From contig JAWXAT010000017.1 of assembly GCA_034439615.1 (NCBI GenBank), positions 1-62,351 of the forward strand: a stretch of DNA of 62,351 nt. The letters run 5' to 3'. Origin of the DNA: Oligoflexia bacterium. Lineage in GTDB: Bacteria; Bdellovibrionota; Bdellovibrionia; JABDDW01. The notes below the pieces were generated by a model, which did no database searches, was not told the origin of the DNA, and saw only the letters and a program-made list of their open reading frames with translations. This document shows positions 53,936 to 62,265 of this stretch, one piece after another (position 1 is the stretch's first letter; every line of letters begins with the position of its first letter). The position numbers and the translations under genes are program-made.

Positions 53936-53944
53936 TGTTATAAT
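53936..53944 (+). promoter_or_regulatory. extended -10 promoter element
   Basis: TGTTATAAT holds a perfect -10 TATAAT (53939-53944) with the extended TG two bases before it. The -35 region is not consensus, which extended -10 promoters tolerate. Transcription would start near 53951, giving a very short leader that contains the AGAGGT Shine-Dalgarno of the receiver gene. Confidence 0.6.
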
Positions 53945-53963
53945 CTTTAAAGAGGTAACATTG

Positions 53964-54361
53964 ATGAGCGAAGAAGCTGTCATTCTTATTGTTGATGATG
54001 AAAAAGAATTACGTGAAAGTCTTGGAGAGTTATTAGCGCGTAAAGGCTTTGCCGTGCAATGTGTCCAAAGTGGTAACGAAGCACTTCAGGTTTTTCATGA
54101 ACGTAAAAAAAGTTTGGTCGGCCAGAAGTTAAATTAGTACTCAGTGATTGGATGATGAGTGATGGCGATGGCCTTGCGTTATTAGAGAAATTACGTGTTG
54201 GTGAGTTTCATTATGTTCCGTTTATTCTCATGTCAGGTGCAGTTACAAAAGAAGTGTTAAAAAATGTGGTACATCAAGGTGCAGATGGTGTGCTTTTAAA
54301 GCCATTTAGTGGTGACACGCTAATTAAAAAAATCTCAGAAGCAATTGCAAATCGTGAATAG
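53964..54361 (+). pseudogene. response-regulator receiver gene with a frameshift in A7
   Basis: The ATG at 53964 has AGAGGT upstream. The first frame reads an N-terminal receiver (VILIVDDEKELRESL) and stops at 54137 with nonsense after CGT-AAA-AAA. The frame shifted by one base continues at KKFGRPEVKLVLSDWMMSDGDG with the phospho-Asp, then LMSGA and LLKPFSGD to the stop at 54361. Together they form one normal receiver of about 131 residues. One extra A in the seven-A run at 54105-54111 restores it. The defect is a sequence error, true mutation or slippage site. Confidence 0.75.
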
Positions 54362-54381
54362 CAAGAGTTAGCGCGGGAACT

Positions 54382-54849
54382 TCACCAGCGGTGAAATGCT
54401 GGGTGACCTGGTTTTACGGAAACAAAAATTCCACGACATGTAGCGCAGACCTTACCGTCAACAATGAGTTTGGCCTCAACAGTAGCGCGATCATTTTGTG
54501 ATTCAACGATCCAAGCTTCAAGTTCAATGGGCTTATCAACCGGTGTCGGGCGCATCAGTTTAATGGCATACTCTGAGGTCACTGTGCAGGGCGGTTCTGC
54601 GAGTTTGGTTTTTTCCATTAAATGCCATGCTGCTGTCCAATTGGAATGACAATCTAGTAGGCTTCCGATTATTCCACCGTTTAATACACCCGGAAATGCT
54701 TGATGGTATTTTTGGGCATGCCATGTTGCGATGACTTTATCACCTTTGACAATACTTTTGATGTGAAGACCTTTTTCATTGGCAGGCCCACAACCGAAGC
54801 AAATACTTTTTAGAGCATATCGTTCTTGAAGGCTTTGTTCTTGAATCAA
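54382..54849 (-). CDS. PaaI/hotdog-fold thioesterase
   Basis: 155 aa. CFGCGPANEKGLHIKS, GVLNGGIIGSLLDCHSNWTAAW (catalytic HotDog loop) and VTSEYAIKLMRPTPVDKPIELEAW fit the THEM4/PaaI type of acyl-CoA thioesterase. Its substrate is unknown. It lies 13 nt downstream of the cysteine dioxygenase on the same strand. Confidence 0.85.
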   Translation of the reverse strand: MIQEQSLQERYALKSICFGCGPANEKGLHIKSIVKGDKVIATWHAQKYHQAFPGVLNGGIIGSLLDCHSNWTAAWHLMEKTKLAEPPCTVTSEYAIKLMRPTPVDKPIELEAWIVESQNDRATVEAKLIVDGKVCATCRGIFVSVKPGHPAFHRW

Positions 54850-54862
54850 AGAATTCCCCCTT

Positions 54863-55438
54863 TTAGAGTGCTTGGTTAATTTCTTTTGCAGGCCAAGGTC
54901 CGCCGCGTTTACCTTGTAGGCTGTGATAAACGAGATTTAATTCATTCACTGATTTATTTTGTAAGTCATAAGCCATGCACGAAGAAAATGGTTTTGAATA
55001 CACATGAAGTGTCATGGCTCTTTGATGTGTTTTCACAGGGTTACGTAGTGAGTGAAGCGCAACCGTATCGTCGATATAGTAGGATTGACCTTTTTTAAAA
55101 CTTGCACACGAAATTTTTTCTAATGACCCAGTAAATGATGCGGGTGCAATATATTTGAAATCATCGGACATGATGAGGCCATCAATCATAGTCATCCAAC
55201 AACCTTGAGCCGCATGATCGTGGATCATGGTTGAGTGTCCGGCTTCCCAACATAAAATAATCATTTCAAAAAACGCATTTTTGCAAACAAGGTTTCGTGT
55301 ATAAGTTGCTTTTTCAAAATGGACGTACTTTTTCACGCTGTCTTTAGTTATGTTTGCGTCTTGAAGAAATTTGAGAATAGTTTCAGGCTTAAACTCATCT
55401 TCTTTAAGTGCTAAGAGTTTCTTTTTTAAATTTTCCAT
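54863..55438 (-). CDS. cysteine dioxygenase (type I)
   Basis: 191 aa, cupin fold. Fe(II) ligands fit HDH (His73, His75) and His129 (ALHSLRNP). Cys80, five residues after the second His, and Tyr147 (LHVYS) are at the positions of the Cys-Tyr thioether cofactor pair of mammalian CDO (numbering recalled). The enzyme oxidises cysteine to cysteine sulfinate. It overlaps the YeiH-family gene by 13 nt, so the two are coupled. Confidence 0.88.
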   Translation of the reverse strand: MENLKKKLLALKEDEFKPETILKFLQDANITKDSVKKYVHFEKATYTRNLVCKNAFFEMIILCWEAGHSTMIHDHAAQGCWMTMIDGLIMSDDFKYIAPASFTGSLEKISCASFKKGQSYYIDDTVALHSLRNPVKTHQRAMTLHVYSKPFSSCMAYDLQNKSVNELNLVYHSLQGKRGGPWPAKEINQAL

Positions 55439-56376
55439 TCAATAAATCCAGTTCTTATAGCAAGAAGAGTTATGACACTCACTGCAACCCAAAGAATTAC
55501 GCCTTGGATGAAAGGCTTCACACCTATGTTTTTGAGCGATGCCTTAGTAAGATTAGCACCAATGAAAAACAAAGCTACTATTAAGAGTTTTTGACTTAGA
55601 AAAGCAACCGTGCGCCCAGTCTCAGCGAGTACAGGAAACACAGTAACAACTGTTGCACTGAGTAAAAAGCCAGGAATAAACCATGGAATTTTTGCTTTTG
55701 TGTCTCCAGTATGTTTTTTATCAGAGTAGAAATATTTAATCACAAGTGAAACCGGGATTATCCATAATGCTCTGGCCAATTTTACAGGTGTGGCTATTGC
55801 TAGTGATTCTGAGCCGTATTGCAAAGCTGCACCTACTACGGAACTTGTGTCATGAATCGCAAGTGCACTCCATAAACCAAACTGTGCATGATTAAGATCT
55901 AGTGCATGCCCAATCATCGGGAATGTTAAAAGTGCGAAAGTATTAAGTAGAAGTACGGTTACAAGGGCAATAGATGTGTTTTCATTTTTTGCATTCAGCG
56001 TTGCAGTTAATGCCGCAATGGCACTGCCACCGCAAATGGCTGTACCAACAGAAATGAGCAGCGATGCTTCTTGATTAACTTTCAACCATTTGCCTAATTG
56101 TATTCCTGCAACCATGGTTAAAAAAATTCCGATGATTGTATAGATTAAGCCTTGCGCTCCCGCTTGAAGAACTTTATTGAGCTCCATGCCGGCACCAAAA
56201 CCTGTGATCGCGATGCCAAACATAAGGGGTGTGAGTTTTTTAGTATAAGTGATGAAGGGGTTACCCATAGTGAGAGATGTGATGATGCCTAAAATGAGCA
56301 TGACACCACCTGATAGGTAAAATGACAAAGTTACGAGAATTACACAGACAAAAGAGAATTTAAATTTATCATTCAT
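55426..56376 (-). CDS. yeiH: YeiH-family (UPF0324) putative sulfate/sulfite exporter
   Basis: 316 aa, about ten membrane helices. GTAICGGSAIAALTATLNAK, FPMIGHALDL, GLWSALAIHDTSSVVGAAL and VKLARALWIIPVSL are the family signatures. The family is annotated as putative sulfate export. The overlap with cysteine dioxygenase makes disposal of oxidised cysteine-derived sulfur its likely task here. Confidence 0.9.
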   Translation of the reverse strand: MNDKFKFSFVCVILVTLSFYLSGGVMLILGIITSLTMGNPFITYTKKLTPLMFGIAITGFGAGMELNKVLQAGAQGLIYTIIGIFLTMVAGIQLGKWLKVNQEASLLISVGTAICGGSAIAALTATLNAKNENTSIALVTVLLLNTFALLTFPMIGHALDLNHAQFGLWSALAIHDTSSVVGAALQYGSESLAIATPVKLARALWIIPVSLVIKYFYSDKKHTGDTKAKIPWFIPGFLLSATVVTVFPVLAETGRTVAFLSQKLLIVALFFIGANLTKASLKNIGVKPFIQGVILWVAVSVITLLAIRTGFIEWKI

Positions 56377-56411
56377 GTCTATTCAATATCGGAAGCACTA
56401 TTGGAATACAA

Positions 56412-56810
56412 TTATTTCTTTGGGTTTAATTTCAGCGAAACTGAATTTATGCAATAGCGTTGCCCGGTAGGTTTTGGCCCATCATCAAATAGATGCCCCA
56501 AGTGTGCCCCACATTTTCCGCATAAAACTTCGGTGCGAGACATTCCGTGACTCTCATCAACGTTGAGTTCAATATTTTTTTTATCTAGAGCGTTCCAAAA
56601 ACTTGGCCAGCCACTTCCAGAATCATATTTTGTTTCTGAACTAAAAAGTTCACTCTCGCAACAAATGCAAGTGTAAGTACCTGGTGTTTTGCAGTCGTAA
56701 TACTCACCCGAAAAGGCGCGTTCAGTACCTTTTTCTCGGGCAATCTTAAATTGCTCTGATGTGAGTTTATCTCGCCAGTAAGTATTGTCTTTGATGTTTT
56801 TATCAGTCAT
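56412..56810 (-). CDS. msrB: peptide methionine-(R)-sulfoxide reductase MsrB
   Basis: 132 aa. Zinc Cys pairs (CICC region and [12 protein letters not shown]), SGSGWPSFW and catalytic Cys in RYCINSVSL are all present. It reduces the R-epimer of methionine sulfoxide. It lies 35 nt upstream of yeiH on the same strand, possibly one transcript of oxidised-sulfur repair and disposal. Confidence 0.95.
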   Translation of the reverse strand: MTDKNIKDNTYWRDKLTSEQFKIAREKGTERAFSGEYYDCKTPGTYTCICCESELFSSETKYDSGSGWPSFWNALDKKNIELNVDESHGMSRTEVLCGKCGAHLGHLFDDGPKPTGQRYCINSVSLKLNPKK

Positions 56811-56827
56811 TAGTTTTACTCCTTAAA

Positions 56828-56857
56828 TAAAAAGGCCATCTAGACTACTAGATGGCC
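56828..56857 (-). terminator. intrinsic terminator of the C-terminal-tagged subtilase
   Basis: A perfect 10-bp stem (56834-56843 with 56848-56857, GGCCATCTAG/CTAGATGGCC) and 4-nt loop, followed on the minus strand by TTTTTATTT. It lies directly downstream of the subtilase stop at 56883 and before msrB, so it separates these transcripts. Confidence 0.9.
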
Positions 56858-56882
56858 CAAGCTTTTACTTGTATAACTTAAA

Positions 56883-58475
56883 TTACTTTTTTCTGCGTCT
56901 TAAAATTGCACCCAAAGCAAAAGGAAGTGCTAATCCAACCATGGCTGTGGGAATGCCCTCTGACGACTGACTTGAGGATTTTCCACAACCCGGGGCGCCA
57001 CCACCTCCACTACCGGTACCATCAGAGATTGTGACTTTAAGTGTACTTGCAATAGCACCAGCTGCATTTTTTGCTGTTACTTTAACTTCGCCATTTTCAA
57101 GAGCTGTGAGCGCACCGTTTGCATCAATGCTCGCAAGTGCTGCATTATCTACAGACCACGTTACAGCACCATTTGCTTTATATGCTGTGAACGTGAACGA
57201 AGCCCCTTTGGCAATATTCATGCGTGCTGGCCAAACTTGAAAGCCCTGCGACAATTGTCGAATTGCTACAACTGCATCTATATCACCAGATGTAGCGAGT
57301 TTATTTACGTAACCACTATTATAGTTTGCACTATTTAATACTGCGTTTTTTAAATCGCGGACTGAAAGACCTGGTTCAACCGATAAAATGAGTGCTGCTA
57401 TCCCCGCTACCATGGGTGAGGCCATAGAGGTCCCACTCAAAACTCCATATTCATTATTTAAAAGTGTTGAATAGACATCTTTGCCCGGTGCCGCGATGTC
57501 TACTTTTGTACCACCGTAATTTGAAAATCCTGCAAGTTGACCATTAGACTGAGAAGCTGCAACAGAAATTATTCCATCAATATCAGATGAAGCTGGATAA
57601 GTTGGAGTTGCGTCATTGTCATTTTGATCGTTACCGGAGGCGGCTACAAATAATGTGCCTTTGTTATTTGCATAAACAATGGCATCTTTTACTGTCTGAG
57701 ATTCTGGTCCGCCACCCCAACTTGCATTAATAATACGAGCTCCGTTGTCAGCAGCATAAATAATTGCAGCTGCAGCGTTTTCGATATTTCCGCCACCGTA
57801 GTCATCTAAGAATTTAAGCGGCATGATACGAACATTCCAATTGGCTCCGACAATACCGACGCCATTATTACCTTCAGCACCGATGATTCCTGAGACGTGG
57901 GTACCATGTCTCAATGCGTCGGTTGAATCGTTGTCGTTGCTGTGAAAATCCCAGCCCTCATAATCATCTACATAACCGTTACTGTCGTCGTCTTTACCAT
58001 TATTTGGAACTTCACGTGTGTTTTTCCAAAGACGATTTTTTAAATCATCATGATTAAGTGCAACGCCTGAATCTGTAACCGCAACAATAATTGAACTGCT
58101 ACCCGTTGTGGTTTCCCACGCAGTTTCAATATTGGTACGAATAAGTCCGTCGAGACTGTTGTACTTCGGGTCATTGGGTTTTAAAAATGTGTGAACTTTG
58201 AAACTTTTCTCAACATAAAGCACATCTGGTGATGCGCGAAGTTGCTTAAGACCAACCTCTAAAAAACCCTTTGTATTGAGCGCTTCAGCGACTACGAGAT
58301 TGAGCTGTGGAATTTCTTGTCGCTGCTCGAGTCCAAAGCTTTTTAAAAAGGTGGTGGATTTAACGAGAGTGTTTGTCTTGTAACGAATGAGGTAACGTTG
58401 CGAGGCTAGTGCGGAGGTTGTTGCAAATAACAGTATTGCTGCTAAACCTACGGACTTCCATATCCGAAAAGGCAT
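56883..58475 (-). CDS. exported subtilase with BIG2-like domain and C-terminal sorting-like tail
   Basis: 530 aa from the ATG at 58475, set by AAGGAG. Signal peptide, inhibitor I9-type propeptide, then the S8 domain with Asp135 (VTDSGV), His190 (HGTHVSG), Asn282 and Ser350 (SGTSMASP). An Ig-like BIG2 domain follows (about 420-490). The C-terminus is Gly-rich, has one Cys (GAPGCGKSSS), a membrane helix (MVGLALPFALGAIL) and RRRKK, resembling MYXO-CTERM/GlyGly-CTERM sorting tails that hold a protein at the surface. Terminator downstream. Confidence 0.92.
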   Translation of the reverse strand: MPFRIWKSVGLAAILLFATTSALASQRYLIRYKTNTLVKSTTFLKSFGLEQRQEIPQLNLVVAEALNTKGFLEVGLKQLRASPDVLYVEKSFKVHTFLKPNDPKYNSLDGLIRTNIETAWETTTGSSSIIVAVTDSGVALNHDDLKNRLWKNTREVPNNGKDDDSNGYVDDYEGWDFHSNDNDSTDALRHGTHVSGIIGAEGNNGVGIVGANWNVRIMPLKFLDDYGGGNIENAAAAIIYAADNGARIINASWGGGPESQTVKDAIVYANNKGTLFVAASGNDQNDNDATPTYPASSDIDGIISVAASQSNGQLAGFSNYGGTKVDIAAPGKDVYSTLLNNEYGVLSGTSMASPMVAGIAALILSVEPGLSVRDLKNAVLNSANYNSGYVNKLATSGDIDAVVAIRQLSQGFQVWPARMNIAKGASFTFTAYKANGAVTWSVDNAALASIDANGALTALENGEVKVTAKNAAGAIASTLKVTISDGTGSGGGGAPGCGKSSSQSSEGIPTAMVGLALPFALGAILRRRKK

Positions 58476-58610
58476 TAATTTTTCTCCTTGTTCATGTCCT
58501 ATAAGTAAATCGTAGCAAGGTTTTCCGGGCGATCCTAACAAATATGCATGGCGCAAGACCTAAAGCGAGACGAGTTTTCATAATGATTTGTGCGACATTT
58601 ACTAGTGAGA

Positions 58611-58619
58611 TGTTATACA
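58611..58619 (+). promoter_or_regulatory. possible extended -10 element before fadE
   Basis: TGTTATACA (58611-58619) has a -10-like TATACA with the extended TG, resembling the element before the receiver gene at 53936. No clear -35 at 17 bp. It lies 44 nt upstream of the fadE start. Confidence 0.35.
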
Positions 58620-58663
58620 ATATTTTTGGCACGGCCTATTAACTTATTCTCTCAGGAGACACT

Positions 58664-61156
58664 ATGTTCATTTCACAATACTCTGGAATACTTCTTGGTG
58701 ATAATTTTCGAGTCGCATTCATAACAATGTTAGTCATTGTTCTTGCGCTTGGATTTTTAGGAGCACCATTCATTGTTTGGACCATTGTCGTAGGTGCATT
58801 GCTCATCGGCTTTAATGCCCCGGTTTGGGTATTGGCTGTTTTTGCAGTCATCGCGGTGGTTTTTAACATTAAGCCCATCAGACAAATGCTTGTGTCTTCG
58901 GTGATCATGAAAGTAATGAAGATCATGGAATTCATTCCGCGCATTTCTGAAACAGAGAGAACAGCATTAGAAGCTGGTGTGGTCTGGGTTGAAGGAGATC
59001 TTTTTTCTGGAAAGCCTGATTTTAAAAAATTAATGAATGAACCTTATCCAAGACTCACATCTGAAGAGCAGGCGTTCATTGATGGTCCAGTAGAAAGGTT
59101 ATGTACATTAGTAGATGATTGGTCGGTTTGGAAAACTCGCGAAATTCCACCTGAAGCATGGGCGATTATTAAAAAAGAAAAATTCTTGGGAATGATTATT
59201 CCAAAAGAATATGGTGGTCTTGGTTTTTCTGCCATGGCGCATAGTGAAGTTATTCATAAACTTGCGACAAGGTGTATTCCTTTAAGCATCACAGTTATGG
59301 TTCCTAACTCTTTGGGGCCTGCCGAACTTCTCATTCACTACGGTACAGATGCTCAGAAAAAACATCTGCTTCCTAAATTAGCCAGTGGTGAAGAACTTCC
59401 ATGTTTTGCACTCACTGAACCCAATGCCGGTAGTGATGCGGGTTCTATTGTTTCTGAGGGAACTCTATTTAAAGGAACTAACGGAAAACTTCAAATCAAA
59501 CTTAATTGGAACAAACGTTGGATCACACTTGCTGCAATTTCAACAACCCTGGGTCTTGCTTTTAGACTGAGAGATCCAGAGAATCTTTTAGGAAAAGGAA
59601 CTGATATTGGTATTACTTGCGCACTTATACCTTCACACACACCAGGTGTAGTGCTTGGGCGACGTCATGATCCATTGACGGTTCCGTTTTACAATTGTCC
59701 TACACAAGGTAAAGATGTCATCGTTAATGCTGAAGATGTAATTGTTGGCGGACTCGAAGGAGCTGGTAAGGGTTGGAAGATGCTAATGGAATGTCTTTCA
59801 GCGGGTCGCGGAATTTCATTGCCTGCGCAAAATTCTGGCGGAACAAAAATGTCATTACGTGTGGTGAGCGCACATGCCACCATTCGAAAACAATTTGGAA
59901 TTCCAATAGGAAAATTTGAAGGTATCGAAGAGCCGCTCTCACGCATCGCAGGTTTTAGTTATATCTGTGAAGCCCTAAGACGTTTCACATTGGGTGCACT
60001 TGATAAAGGAATCAAACCACCAGTTGTTACTGCAATTGCCAAATATCATTCAACCGAACTTTCACGTAAAGCCATCAACGATGCAATGGATGTTATGGGT
60101 GGTGCTGGAATTTCTTTAGGACCCAAAAATTTATTAGCACATGGTTATCTCACAATGCCCATTGGTATCACGGTTGAGGGAGCTAACATTCTCACAAGAA
60201 CTTTGATTATCTTTGGGCAAGGCGCTATGCGCGCTCACCCGTTTGCATTTAAAGAAGTTAACGCCATGGAAAAGGGTGATACAAAAGCTTTTGATCGTGC
60301 ATTCTGGGGGCACATCGGCCACGTCGTAAGAAATCTTTTTCGCTCCGTACTCTTAAGTATCACCCGCGGTTATTTAGTGGCAAACCCCGTTGGTGGATCA
60401 CTGGCCCGCTATTACAGAAAACTTTCGTGGGTTTCGGCAAGCTTTGCTATCATGGCTGACATTGCCATGGCATCACTGGGTGGAACTCTTAAACAAAAAG
60501 AAAAAATCACGGGCCGTTTTGCAGATATTTTATCTTGGATGTATATCGGAACTGCGATTTTAAGACGCTACCAAGCAGATGGTTCTCGTAAAGAAGATTT
60601 ACCTTTTGTGCATTTCACAATGAATTACGCATTTTATGAAATGCAACAGGCCTTTGACGGAATATTCTCAAACCTCAGTGTTCCTGGTTTGTCATGGTTT
60701 TTCAAAGGCCCTATACGCTGGTGGTCAGGTTTAAATACTCTCGGAAATCGAGATACCGATGATCATAGTCATAAAATCGCAACACTTGTGATGACTGACA
60801 GCGCACAGAGAGATCGCATGGCTGAAGGAATATTTATTCCTACAAATCCAAGCGAACATTTTGCTCAGTTAGAAGAGGCTTTCAAGGTTTGTAAAAAAGC
60901 AGAAGAAATTGAACGAAAGATTCGTAAAGCCGTTCACACAAAGCTGATTCCAAAAGTTAAAGGAGCGCAGCTTTTAACCGTGGCGCTTGAAAAAGGAATC
61001 ATTACTAAAGATGAACATACTGATCTTGTTCGTTCTGAAAAACTTCGTTGGGAAGCAATCCAAGTTGATGACTTCTCACAAGAGGAATTCTTAGGACATA
61101 AAAAGCCTGAAGACAAACCCGCTTTTGAGCCGCGTATAAAGCGAATGGAAGCTTAA
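58664..61156 (+). CDS. fadE: FadE-type acyl-CoA dehydrogenase
   Basis: 830 aa, similar in size to E. coli FadE (814). Two N-terminal membrane helices (about 15-65), then the acyl-CoA dehydrogenase fold: ALTEPNAGSDAGS (FAD/substrate loop), MDVMGGAGISLGP, GITVEGANILTR containing the conserved Glu base, and a long C-terminal FadE-specific part. It catalyses the first step of fatty-acid beta-oxidation at the membrane. AGGAGA is a few bases before the ATG. It has its own promoter region and terminator. Confidence 0.95.
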   Translation: MFISQYSGILLGDNFRVAFITMLVIVLALGFLGAPFIVWTIVVGALLIGFNAPVWVLAVFAVIAVVFNIKPIRQMLVSSVIMKVMKIMEFIPRISETERTALEAGVVWVEGDLFSGKPDFKKLMNEPYPRLTSEEQAFIDGPVERLCTLVDDWSVWKTREIPPEAWAIIKKEKFLGMIIPKEYGGLGFSAMAHSEVIHKLATRCIPLSITVMVPNSLGPAELLIHYGTDAQKKHLLPKLASGEELPCFALTEPNAGSDAGSIVSEGTLFKGTNGKLQIKLNWNKRWITLAAISTTLGLAFRLRDPENLLGKGTDIGITCALIPSHTPGVVLGRRHDPLTVPFYNCPTQGKDVIVNAEDVIVGGLEGAGKGWKMLMECLSAGRGISLPAQNSGGTKMSLRVVSAHATIRKQFGIPIGKFEGIEEPLSRIAGFSYICEALRRFTLGALDKGIKPPVVTAIAKYHSTELSRKAINDAMDVMGGAGISLGPKNLLAHGYLTMPIGITVEGANILTRTLIIFGQGAMRAHPFAFKEVNAMEKGDTKAFDRAFWGHIGHVVRNLFRSVLLSITRGYLVANPVGGSLARYYRKLSWVSASFAIMADIAMASLGGTLKQKEKITGRFADILSWMYIGTAILRRYQADGSRKEDLPFVHFTMNYAFYEMQQAFDGIFSNLSVPGLSWFFKGPIRWWSGLNTLGNRDTDDHSHKIATLVMTDSAQRDRMAEGIFIPTNPSEHFAQLEEAFKVCKKAEEIERKIRKAVHTKLIPKVKGAQLLTVALEKGIITKDEHTDLVRSEKLRWEAIQVDDFSQEEFLGHKKPEDKPAFEPRIKRMEA

Positions 61157-61177
61157 ATATAAAATATGATTAATAAT

Positions 61178-61209
61178 AAATAAGGCTACCTTCTCAGGTA
61201 GCCTTATTT
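61178..61209. terminator. strong bidirectional terminator
   Basis: A perfect 14-bp stem AAATAAGGCTACCT (61178-61191)/AGGTAGCCTTATTT (61196-61209) with a 4-nt loop. The A/T-rich arm ends give T tracts on both strands, so it can terminate fadE (+) and the convergent exported gene (-). Confidence 0.93.
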
Positions 61210-61235
61210 ATTTAATGCTTAATTAAAATTTATTC

Positions 61236-61721
61236 TTATTGGCCTAAACGCTGTGATTTTAAAACTGCGAGGGTTCGTTGATTGCCGCTAACAACTTCTG
61301 AACGAACCACACCAAATGCAACAAGACCGACATTAATTTTTCCAGTTACACCGTTGCTTGCAGTAAGTGGTAATGCACAGGTATCAAATGTTCCAGCAGC
61401 TGTTGTCACACTTTCAGATTGACCGCCAGCTTGTGTGCAGTTAGCAAGAGCTTGAGTAACAAGTTCGGTTGTAAAGAGGCTGTTTGACTCTACATTACGA
61501 AGTTGTGTTTGAACTTGGCCATTGCTCGTTACAGTGCTTTTAACGCTGTAACTGTTAGAGGCTTGATTAAAAGCTGTGATCTCTTGTTCGAAAGTCATTG
61601 CACTTTGTGCTTCACCTTGTGTGACAGTCACTTCATATTGTGCGTAGTCACCAATTGTAGGCATAGCGGCGACGGCCATTGAACTCATGAGAACAGTTGC
61701 AACAAGAATCATTAATTTCAT
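61236..61721 (-). CDS. exported protein of unknown function
   Basis: 161 aa. Signal peptide (about 1-19, AVA-A), then a Gln/Ser/Thr/Ala-rich beta-type protein with two Cys (C93, C113 approx.) that could form a disulfide. Repeated polar segments (TVTQGEAQSAMTFEQ, VTSNGQVQTQL) suggest a small secreted beta-sandwich. No family recognised. A strong AGGGGG precedes the ATG. Confidence 0.6.
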   Translation of the reverse strand: MKLMILVATVLMSSMAVAAMPTIGDYAQYEVTVTQGEAQSAMTFEQEITAFNQASNSYSVKSTVTSNGQVQTQLRNVESNSLFTTELVTQALANCTQAGGQSESVTTAAGTFDTCALPLTASNGVTGKINVGLVAFGVVRSEVVSGNQRTLAVLKSQRLGQ

Positions 61722-62037
61722 TGAATCCCCCTAATGGATTAATTGTTATTGATTTTGATCAAAGACTTGCCTGTATTGAGTTTTAAAAGCAATATTAAAA
61801 AACTTACAAATTCCAACAAAGACTAATTGATTCATTGGTACTCGAAAGATGAGAAAAGGGGGCGGTTAGACCCTAAGCTTCTTCACTGGGCCTATAGTCA
61901 GAGGTAACGCCGTTTAGGTTTGAGCCATCATGATATTTAGGCTGATTTTCTTGGAAAGCTATAGGTGAATTCTAAAGGTGGCTAAGGAAGTGGGTTTGAA
62001 ATAGAGCTGCTGATCCGTACAGTGTGAAATAATGAGT

Positions 62038-62107
62038 GCGATTTTGCCGAAGTGGCTTGGAAAAGGATGATCGCAATTTTACCAAGGTTTCTTGGGATGG
62101 TGATAGT
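62038..62107. repeat. two degenerate 35-nt direct repeats
   Basis: The stretch from 62038 (GCGATTTTGCCGAAGTGGCT) and the one from 62073 (GCAATTTTACCAAGGTTTCT) align with several substitutions, starting exactly 35 nt apart. No gene spans them. Confidence 0.4.
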
Positions 62108-62167
62108 GAAGTGCATCGTCTAAGCTCCCCACATTTTCATTTTAATAAAACCTGATAGATTGAATCG

Positions 62168-62265
62168 TGAATATGTTGGCGCGAATATATGCGCATGAAA
62201 ATATAAGTACGAATATGTAAACGCGAATATTTAAGTACGAATATGTAAGTATGAATATGATGAGA
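62168..62265. repeat. array of seven 14-nt degenerate tandem repeats
   Basis: Units start at 62168, 62182, 62196, 62210, 62224, 62238 and 62252. Core GAATAT follows a C or T in six units, and units 4-6 (CGAATATGTAAACG, CGAATATTTAAGTA, CGAATATGTAAGTA) are nearly identical. The phase is exact at 14 nt throughout. No coding frame supports it. Confidence 0.75.

Noticed and set aside
53898-53963. Earlier start at 53898 for the broken receiver gene
   Set aside because: It would add about 22 residues with no receiver similarity and skip the AGAGGT-preceded ATG at 53964.
62036-62140. Short frame through the 35-nt repeats as a small gene
   Set aside because: It is bounded by a stop immediately upstream, has no Shine-Dalgarno and no similarity to a known protein.
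62168-62265. The 14-nt array as a CRISPR array
   Set aside because: Units are too short, directly adjacent without spacers, and no cas gene is visible.
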